NCBI GenBank assembly: GCA_025529335.1
Contig: JAMYHX010000001.1
Span: forward strand, 62,001-126,000
From: Rhizopus sp. PT2906
Taxonomy: Eukaryota > Mucoromycota > Mucoromycetes > Mucorales > Rhizopodaceae
Direction of reading: 5' to 3'
Length of the DNA stretch: 64,000 nucleotides
Below, in pieces: positions 12,860-20,082 of the stretch (positions are counted from its first letter, which is position 1; each line of letters begins with the position of its first letter). Under the pieces are notes generated by a model. It was given only the letters and a program-made list of their open reading frames with translations. It did no database searches and had not been told where the DNA came from. The position numbers were made by a program, and so were the translations under genes.

Positions 12860-14230
12860 ATGTTTAATAATAGTAACTAGAAGACAAATGAATAAAAAAT
12901 AATATATTGCTCATTTTATATTTACCGAGGCGTTAAGGAATGCACTGCCGTTATAGACAGCGCATTAAATCCAGGGAACACCGTTAATCTTTTGAAGGTC
13001 TTTTGAAGGCGGGAGGACTTTCATTGTCGTGTTTTGATTTGTAAACAAAGATACCATATATATTTTATGCACTATTCTTCGCTTTGATCCAATAATTGAG
13101 ATGTTATTCATTTCTTTCGTTTTACACTTGTTACAGATCTGACTCGTTAAATACTCGTCAACCGAAACAAATTCGGCTCTCCGTTGGATTGTTTGCATTT
13201 TCGTTTGATTTCTTCAGTAATGCGTCTAGTAGGTGCAGCTCGTTTTCTTTTCATACTTGAACAAAAAGAACCATCCCCGAATGCAATGACCCGCTTCCGT
13301 TGAGAGAAGGAAGGGAGGTCAGCAGGAGGTAATGGTACATGTTTGCTTTTGTTTGGGTTTTGGTTTTTAGCGCCAACTGTACTTGATGTGCCATACTTTT
13401 TGCTGTTGTCAAAGAGCCTTTTAACGATTTCTTGAGTTCCTTTTTGCTTGTTGATATAAGTCTTGAACTTTAACTTTTGAGACCTATGCCATACGCAGCG
13501 TTATTAAAATACACACCATGTAAGAGAATGACACACCATTTATCTTGACAGTAGTAGTTATGGATTCTTTGATAGTTTTGTAGACGTGCAGAGGTAGCTA
13601 GTAAAAATGAGGTCAAGTTTGCAGTTTTTAAAGTAGGTAATTCACTAATATACTTAAATTCGTCTAAATGACACTCTTGATGTTCTTTTCGTCTTCTTGT
13701 ATGAAGATTGTAACCACATAAATGATAGTACTCTTCCAAGCTTGTAGTTCTAATACGTTGAAGTAAAGAAAAAAGAAAAAGGAAAAGTAACTGCGGATAG
13801 TCTTGTCGTGCTAAATTAACGATCAACAACATTTTTTTTATTAATTAATCATGTTTTCTTTAATAGTAAAATGCTTCTCGAATGAAAGGGCACTCCACTT
13901 TTAACATATTGCACATCTTGCTGTTATACTCAAAATAGTCATCGTTATAAAAGTGATGGATAAGGATACTAAAATAACACACGATAGTCATGAATCATCA
14001 TCTAAACACCAGGAACAGTGATTGAAGAAGTAACGGTAAAAAGGGAAAAGAAAAAGCACAAACCTCAACGTCATCCACATGTTCCATGATGAGATATCAG
14101 TATGCAATTCGTATACACGTATACAGCATATGTCTAGCTGATGCGTTGAAAGTGCTGCTCAAAATCATGTTCTCAACGGAGACTATCATTTCTACTACTG
14201 TTTCTCAAGGTAAGAACGATGTTGCAGAAG
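12860..14230 (-). mobile_element. Fanzor-type element remnant, copy 2 (inverted relative to copy 1)
   Basis: Read on the minus strand, this stretch matches 1-1680: the divergent ORF (14220-14130 region), the leader (about 14030-13760, with TGTTCCTGGTGTTTAGATGA shared exactly), then, after a jump, the C-terminal coding tail and about 55 bp downstream. It lacks the N-terminal coding exons present in copy 1 and keeps the middle part that copy 1 has lost. The right-hand end of the homology (near 12860) lies about 25 bp beyond the DOCK stop codon. Terminal repeats or target duplications are not evident. Confidence 0.7.
12922..13755 (-). pseudogene. Fanzor-type nuclease gene, 5'-truncated pseudogene (copy 2)
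   Basis: Reading from 13755 down, one frame gives LEEYYHLCGYNLHTRRRKEH and on to about 13480. A frameshift leads to the second frame with WHRSQKLKFKTYINKQKGTQ and VIAFGDGSF, a match to the RuvC-region FGDGSF motif I know from Mucorales copies of this family. Another frameshift near 13205 leads to the third frame with VSVDEYLTSQICNKC, the RuvC-III/zinc-ribbon signature (DEY, TS, CxxC) of TnpB/Fanzor proteins. The second CxxC half is lost (KRRIVHKIYMVS follows), then DNESPPAFKRP and the terminal SITAVHSLTPR before TAA at 12924-12922. At least two frameshifts and loss of the N-terminal exons make it non-functional. The family is RNA-guided DNA endonucleases of transposon origin; class assignment rests on motifs only. 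Confidence 0.7.
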
Positions 14231-14304
14231 CCTCTGTCATTATACTCTCAATAGCTACAGCGCAAAGATTGATCAATATTTCTCAACAACCAAAGTATAA
14301 ATAA
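14086..14304 (+). CDS. Divergent ORF upstream of Fanzor copy 2
   Basis: This 72-residue frame is head-to-head with Fanzor copy 2. From ICLADALKVLLKIM to VSQGKNDVAE it matches the ORF at 104-1 residue by residue with conservative changes. The start used in copy 1 (ATG followed by AGC) has lost two bases here (ATG TCT AGC TGA), so the copy 2 frame now opens from an upstream ATG instead. It then continues ASVIILSIATAQRL to a stop at 14302-14304, unless the GTAAG near 14211 is a real intron donor. No domain is recognised. Conservation of protein sequence in two decayed copies suggests it was once a functional part of the element. Confidence 0.4.
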   Translation: MMRYQYAIRIHVYSICLADALKVLLKIMFSTETIISTTVSQGKNDVAEASVIILSIATAQRLINISQQPKYK

Positions 14305-14352
14305 CTTTCCAACTACAAGAAACGCTGTCTCACAACTCCTGGTAGCTGATGG

Positions 14353-14679
14353 CTAACCTTGAACATTGCCTGACACATCAAATTCTTCCATTTCTTCGTT
14401 AGTTTTTAGATCCCTTCTTTTGAAGGGATCGGACGCACGACAGCAAGGAGAAGCAAAAACCACATCAACCAACGACCTTTTCTTAAGTTTTGAATTCATT
14501 GCTTGTAAAAGGCTATTCCTGGTTTCCTTTGCTTCTGAGCCAGGGGATTTTCTGATGTAGCCTATGATGGTGTAACCATCATCTTTAAGGATCTTTATAT
14601 GGTTTTGGTATAGGGGAAGGGAAACACTACATGCACCAGGAAATGCACCAGAAATTAGATCAATACTACGGGCGCACAT
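14353..14679 (-). pseudogene. Serine-recombinase-like ORF fragment of a Mucorales repeat family
   Basis: The 108-residue frame contains DGYTIIGYIRKSPGSE followed by NSLLQAM and VFASPCCRASDPFKRRDL. The order Tyr-x-Arg-x-Ser, then a Leu-Leu-Gln helix, then an Arg-rich segment after a Ser/Gly-like turn resembles the N-terminal catalytic half of small serine recombinases (YxRxS ... Q ... RPxL). I remember a similar domain as repeated in Mucorales genomes. No C-terminal DNA-binding part is seen. It is tail-to-tail with the divergent ORF of Fanzor copy 2. Serine recombinase (TnpA of IS607) is the usual partner of TnpB in bacteria and of some Fanzors, so the position is suggestive; the assignment itself is an inference. 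Confidence 0.35.
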
Positions 14680-15072
14680 CTATCCATTACCTATGATGTT
14701 GCCCAACAAAACTTTCCAATGTGTGGCGTCAAGCTAAACATAAGTTTACAAAGTCGCCATATTGGTTTGTTTCTTTTCAGGAAGAAGAAAGAGATAAAAA
14801 AGAAATGTTGTTATTTATTCTAGTTTTATGTTGTCAGTTGATCAACAAAGATGCAGGAACACGTGTAATTATGATGACATCGTATTTTATATCAAGGAGT
14901 GAACTGGACAGCCTTAGGTTAATGTGAAACTTTATAGTGACAGCATAGGTAGCTCCCCAACGAAGCGCCCGTAGTATTAGCTTATTTTCTAGTGCATTTT
15001 CTGGTGCATGTAGTGTTGGCCAAAGAAAAAAGCTGTGAGAACTGGTTTTTTTTTTTTTTTTTACAAAGGCAG

Positions 15073-15410
15073 ACATCTTTTGCTGATTCTTCATTACTTT
15101 CTGTTTGGGTATTGCGGATATAAGAATGAAAGCTGAAGGGATTTTGGATGATCTTGACCTTATTAATCAAGATAAGCTCTGTAGGATCGTCGATGAAACG
15201 TATTTCGACGTCTTCTATTTCTTCGAGTCTCTTCTTCAGCTTTTTCGCGTTATCCGCTGTGCATTCTTTAATAAAAAAACATGCATAGAGCTTGTTGTCG
15301 CGTGATAGTAACCATGGTTTTGAATTTTTTTTTAAAAAAACAACAGAAGGAAAATATATGGACCACGTAGAAGACCACGTAGATTGAGTTAGAAATACAT
15401 GGACCACGTA
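15073..15410 (-). pseudogene. Decayed ORF, possible upstream part of the recombinase-like gene
   Basis: An open minus-strand segment encodes LYACFFIKECTADNAKKLKK followed by LEEIEDVEIRFIDDPTELIL and IIQNPFSFHSY. It has amphipathic, protein-like composition and no recognised domain. It lies upstream of, and on the same strand as, the 14353-14679 fragment, with about 400 bp of non-open sequence and a T-run between them. It may be the N-terminal region of the same dead gene, or unrelated. Confidence 0.25.
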
Positions 15411-15415
15411 GAAGA
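15358..15415. repeat. Direct repeats of GGACCACGTAGAAGAC
   Basis: The phrase GGACCACGTAGAAGAC occurs at about 15360 and again at about 15399, with a partial third unit (GACCACGTAGATTG) between. Downstream (15460-15540) the phrase CCGCCCTTTG recurs three times with small changes. Both look like decayed tandem repeats of an element terminus. Confidence 0.6.
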
Positions 15416-15777
15416 CATGATAGCCTGAGCTTTAAAAAGAATGAATTGCATTTCCAAATATTGACCGCCCTTTGAAAAAACACAAACTGCCCTTTGGGAA
15501 AATTTATTAGCCGCACTTTTTTTTAAAAACCGCCCTTTGGCGTTGGAACGACTGTATAATGTAAATTTTTTTTATATATACTATTATAAAGTTGCTGTTT
15601 AGGAAACATCACTTGAGGGTTCTCAGTTCAGTATGTATCATGTGGTAATGTTTATAAGCCCACTGACCTCGTGTTTCTGAAAATAGAGTTGAGAAGGTCA
15701 TCGGACAAAGTTGACTTGATCTTGTAAAACGATCAATGTGACTGTTTTCAGCGATATGAGAAAGATATTTTTTAAAA

Positions 15778-16071
15778 GGGTAATGCTACGCGCGCTCCGT
15801 TTTTACTAGAAACATCCCTTTTTGTGTGTATCAGGTTCCGTTTTTGCCAGAGACATGCCCATTTTTGTATATGGCTTTAGTTTGCTTAATGAAGCCCTTC
15901 AAAAGTTAACCTTTATTGGCTTATATGATAAGCATATAGCAGATTTGAAAGCTCATCTAATGATGTATAAATTAGAATATATCCATTTAACAGACAAATA
16001 TTGAAGAAGCGGAGCCTAACACACACAAAAAGGGTGACTCTAATAAAAACGGAGCACGCGTGGCATTACCC
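15778..16071. mobile_element. MITE-like element with ~63-bp terminal inverted repeats
   Basis: The left arm begins GGGTAATGCTACGCGCGCTC (15778) and the right arm, read on the minus strand from 16071, begins GGGTAATGCCACGCGTGCTC. The pairing continues through CCGTTTTTA(C/T)TAGA and CCCTTTTTGTGTGT for about 63 bp with scattered mismatches. The 294-bp element has no transposase-length ORF. The left arm also holds an imperfect direct repeat (TCCGTTTTTACTAGAAACAT and TCCGTTTTTGCCAGAGACAT). A clear target-site duplication is not visible in the immediate flanks, so the superfamily cannot be assigned. Confidence 0.75.
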
Positions 16072-16662
16072 GAGCAAATTGGACAGGAAGCACAATGGGA
16101 CTCTTTACGTTTCTTTTATTTGTAAGAATAAAGATAAAGATATTAAAAATGATCGTTACATTTATCGTATGGATTTACGATTGTCAGTTTATGTTACTGA
16201 ACTTTTGTTGTTGATGTGTTGACACTGCTTATTGACCCCTATTCAATGTAGAATATGACACTTCCAACCCCAGTTGTTGAAACAGAAGCTAATCTTTGTA
16301 TCCTTTCTTATTTTGATGAAGGTTTCTAAAGTCTTCTTCAACAATCTTGTAAAATAGCTATATTAGCTGTTCGACTATTCTATGTAGATTATTTACAACT
16401 TATCTTCAATTTCCAGGCAAGATTGCCTAGATCAAGTATTCTGCTTGCCTCACTGGCCATCAAAGGGATTTCGGAGCTGGCCAAATGCTCGAGAACTTGT
16501 ACTTCTAGGGCTGGGATCTCTAGAATCCACAGATGCATTGTTTTGCCTAGGATTGTCCAGATTTTTTAGTATGAGAGTAATACTTGAATCAAAATAAGTC
16601 TTACCTCGAACATGTATGAAGAATACCTTCGGTTCACGAAGAGTATCTTCCTTGGCAAAATA
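16072..16662. other. Non-coding spacer within the repeat island
   Basis: This sequence lies between the MITE-like element and the next gene fragment. No convincing ORF, RNA gene or repeat unit is seen. Confidence 0.5.
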
Positions 16663-17149
16663 TCATGTCGTCAATATTTTTCGCATGAAAGTTAGCGCTC
16701 CAAACGAACTTTTTACATCGTCGTGCCCAAAGCGATCAAGATATTTGAGACCATAATGACCCGATGTCTCCAGCAAACATACTTCTATTTCATCCATCTC
16801 AATCAGACCGTCGGTTTTGTAGTCTTTATCCGAGGTGTTCAAGAGTATCTCACCAGGATGAAATCTGGCTGCAGCTCTCGCCTTGGCAGCTAAGGCGATT
16901 ATTGGCCAGATTATTTTATAATTGAACATCACTTCGCTTTTTTCTATTGCTGGCCCGTTATTTATATAGTCGCATCTACACAGTAAGCGCAAAAAAAATT
17001 AGCATTAGTTTAATAATATAAACAATAAACTTACACTAGTTGAAAGTATTCATGAGCATATTTTGCTGCTAAATCGACTTTCTCAATCAACTCCCAAAGC
17101 TGTTCATCTAGAAGGGCTTTCAGAATGCGCCTTTCGTTATCCTAGGCAA
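16663..17149 (-). CDS. Fragment of an expanded Mucorales protein family (LLETSGHY type)
   Basis: Two exons remain readable. About 17149-17040 encodes DNERRILKALLDEQLWELIE and ends HEYFQLV. After a GT-AG intron ending near 16980, the next exon reads CDYINNGPAIEKSEV, then ILLNTSDKDYKTDGLIEMDE and EVCLLETSGHYGLKYLDRFG, then stops after FGALTFMRKILTT. The order 'DG...', 'E..LLETSG', 'FDH.K...GALAMLKTI' is one I associate with a repeated family of unknown function in Mucorales; the nuclease-like spacing is only a guess. The 5' end was not found, and the position among mobile elements suggests a partial or dead copy. Confidence 0.4.
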
Positions 17150-17272
17150 GACTAACTTTAGGGCGTGTACACATAATCTATATATAATATTTACTCCTTG
17201 CAGGCCTTGAAGGATGTTACTGGTTAAAGCACCGTGTAACAAATTGTATATCCACATTCAATAATGTGATAT

Positions 17273-18445
17273 CCTAACGGCAAAAGCTCAGGTCTGGATG
17301 GTCTACCCTTTGAGGTGTAGAAATACCTGGCTACCCACTACCCTCAGGTAAGAAAATTGCTTCTAAAGGTCCTATGCGATGCTTTCTTAGGTATCTTTCC
17401 TCGTTCATGGCCCATGACTCGCTAGGTCTTGCTCTTCAAAAAAGGGAACCCACTCCTACTGTCCAATTGGTATCCTCTAGCCCTAATCAACACTGATGCG
17501 AAACTGTTTACCAGACTTCTCGCAAACCGATTTAATCTCATCTTACGATCCCTGAATACGCCATTTCAGGCAGGCTTCCTTCCCAATCGACTGATCTCTG
17601 ACAATGGATGGTATAATCACACCCTTATGCAGCATCTCCAACAGGTAGCTCCCCATGTTCCTCACGTTGCTGTCCTCTTGGGCCAGGAGAAAGCCTATGA
17701 CTGAGTGCACCCCCAGTATCTCCAGCAGACACTTCTTCGCTTCGGTTTCCCGACCTCTCTAGTGGATACGTTAATGTCGCTTTTCTTTAGAACACAAATT
17801 CATGTTGGAATCAATGGTTGGCTAGGTGCTCCTATCCCTTAGATACGCGGTCTACGTCAGGATGATCTACTCTCACCATTGCTGTTTAACTTAGCCTTTG
17901 AACCGCTCCTTCGAACAATCCTGACCAACAATCAACTTCGAGACGTGTCACTACACTCAGTTCCAGTCAGGCGTAATAACAAACTCATGCTCTGCTTTGT
18001 CCCCCTGGATCCATCGTCGCCTGAGGTTACTAATCCCATCTCCATAAACCTTTTAAGCTATACCGATGATCTGAAGGTGTTTCTTTGTTATCCAGCTGAA
18101 TGACCATACCTTCTCGATCTTCTCGCACTCTATGATCGTGCATCTAATGCCAAGGTCAACCTCGCTAAAATAGTCATTATGTCTCTCTCTGGAAGAAGCC
18201 ACTCTAAATGGATCTCTACCGCCCAATGCCATCACTTGAAATGGTATGAATCTACAAATAATAATGCTGTGCGTTACCTGGGGTACCCGCTCTATTCTTC
18301 CCAGCACCAGCTGGACGCCCACTGGGTTGTGGTAAAATCGAAAATAACTCGGTATAGCCATATGCTAAAGGATCGTCACTTAAATCATAATGAATCAATT
18401 ATAATAATTTTATTGTTGCCAAAGTGGAAGGTGACGATGAGATGA
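17273..18445 (+). pseudogene. LINE (non-LTR retrotransposon) reverse transcriptase, degenerate
   Basis: Non-LTR reverse-transcriptase blocks occur in order with frameshifts and stops: NGKSSGLDGLPFEV (about 17277), FKKGNPLLLSNWYPLALINT (about 17435), FQAGFLPNRLISDNG (about 17566), LGQEKAYD followed by a TGA stop (17702), GLRQDDLLSPLLFNLAFEPL (about 17848), and LLSYTDDLKVFL (about 18053). The catalytic [FY]ADD box is YTDD here. After it come VRYLGYPLYSSQHQLDAHW and KSKITRYSHMLKDRHLN, typical of the region behind the RT domain in these LINEs. No endonuclease or RNase H domain is seen. The order resembles Tad/CRE-like fungal LINEs, but the clade is not settled. Confidence 0.85.
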
Positions 18446-18588
18446 TAAAGGCTCTTTTTACCACGCTTTACTCTGAGGCAATATAAAAGTCAGTTCAAAG
18501 TATTAGGACGCCAGTGCTTTCATTTGATATAATTTTACTATCAAGACGTGCATTGCACAAGAAAAAAAAAAAGGGACGTGATTTTTAT

Positions 18589-19650
18589 TTAATATAAGCT
18601 ATATTCTACACTTTCCTTCATAATTTCCTTTGCTTTATCAGACTCTACTCCCATGTCTTGTTGAATAAGCCTCACACCGCATTCTGGCACGAGTACCTGC
18701 TGAATATATTCAACAGGCTTTAGTGGCCAACATTTCTGTTTAGTTAATTCTTTATCGAGGAATAGCTGACAGAGGGTTTCCATTATCTTTTCCGCTCCTT
18801 TCATACCGTAATAACCAGGCTATGACATGTTAGATATTGTGTCTCTTTCTCTTTCTCTTTCTCTCTCTTTTTTTTTAATACCAGTGTTGCTTCAAATTGG
18901 TTCATCATCTCAGTCGTGTCTCTTGCCTTGTTTGCTCCAACTTGATCAATGACCCTTTTTGCTTCTAAAGCAAAGCCACTCTCTGCTTTACCATCAATTA
19001 TAACCAACAAGTCGTCTTTGAATGCTATTATTCTTGACGCCAGCTTATCAAAGTCGATAGTTTCCGGATATCCCTTTTCTCTCGCACGTGGTTTTAACTC
19101 TAATTCTCTTTTATGTGTTTTACAAATCATCTTTTTATCCTCTTCTAATAATCCATCATCATGCATCATGAATGGTTCTATAAACACTCTTCCTTCTGCC
19201 TTTTCTTGACATATTCTTTCCTCGTACATCTTTCTTTGATCCTGTTCATAAGCAATTTTCTTGTCTTTTACTGCCTTGACAGCTTTTTCCAATTCCTCAG
19301 GATAAGGTGGTATCAACGTTTCATAGCAAAATGGACATTCAAATACTAAATAACCCTGTTAACAAGACGTATACTATCTATTGACTATATGAACCATCTT
19401 TTTGTTCTTTTGGTATTTCCATGGCATTGTTGATGTCATTGATGATGTCACCTGTTGACTCTTGATCAGTTTTTGTTTTTCTTTTTGGCATTGTCAACCG
19501 TTTATTTCGTGAATGACTCACTCTACTAACAGATGTAGTAGTAGAAGAAGTTCTATTAGAAGGTCCAATACCAAATATATCTGAGAACTTTGATAAATCG
19601 ACGTCTGCTGCTACTCTCTTTTTATGCACTCGGCCCTCTGTTGGTTTCAT
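18589..19650 (-). CDS. RTC4-domain protein
   Basis: The proposed CDS is complement of 18589..18819, 18882..19345 and 19395..19650, giving 316 residues; the first junction is the less certain. Exon 1 is basic and Ser-rich (DLSKFSDIFGIGPSNRTSS). Exon 2 opens with FECPFCYETLIPPYPEELEK and later ICKTHKREL, a CxxC ... C..H layout typical of the RTC4 domain (restriction of telomere capping protein 4, Pfam PF14474). Exon 3 carries the domain's C-terminal hallmark, PGYYG ... VLVPECGVRLIQQDM ... AKEIMKESVEY. The molecular role of the domain is not established. The intron 18820-18881 contains a purine-rich (GAAA)n-like run. Confidence 0.75.
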
Positions 19651-20082
19651 TAAAGAAAAGAAAAAAAATAACGAGTACTCATTGACGCGTAGTTTTTATA
19701 TATGAATAAAACGATTGAACACTGAATAATACATTTAATGAATTATCATCGTATATCCAAGAGAAGGAAGGATAAAAAGAGCATAAGAGAGACTATCACA
19801 GTAAGCATAGGATGCAATGAAAAGGACACAAAGGATACTTTTTCAATTAAATAAAAAAAGGCAAATAATACGCTCTTTTCTTGATTTGAGTCATTATTAA
19901 ACTTGTATTTTGATCAAGGCAGGCTTATTAAACAAAAACATGGTTAAAGAAGAATCAAAAGAGAGGAAGGGGCTTTTGTTTGTTTGATAGGGAATGACCG
20001 TGTGACTTTGAAAACGAGCGTTTTCATCGAATGCAAACCGCGCTTTGATTTTATTGCATTTTTTTTTTGTGTTGTTTACAAA
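19651..20082. promoter_or_regulatory. Divergent promoter region between the RTC4-domain gene and CBP80
   Basis: The two genes diverge from this 430-bp spacer, so both promoters must be here. T- and A-rich runs occur close to each start codon. No clear TATA element stands out apart from TTTTTATATATG at about 19694. Confidence 0.5.

Noticed and set aside
13470..13832. Open frame starting MLLIVNLARQDYPQLL as a separate protein
   Set aside because: Its first part is the Fanzor leader, which is also present as non-coding sequence in copy 1 (about 390-465); only the part after about 13755 is Fanzor coding sequence.
1..14230. Segmental inverted duplication of host sequence as the cause of the 1-1680 / 12860-14230 homology
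   Set aside because: The homology is confined to element-like sequence, ends close to different host genes, and shows complementary internal deletions, which fits two separate element copies better than a duplication.
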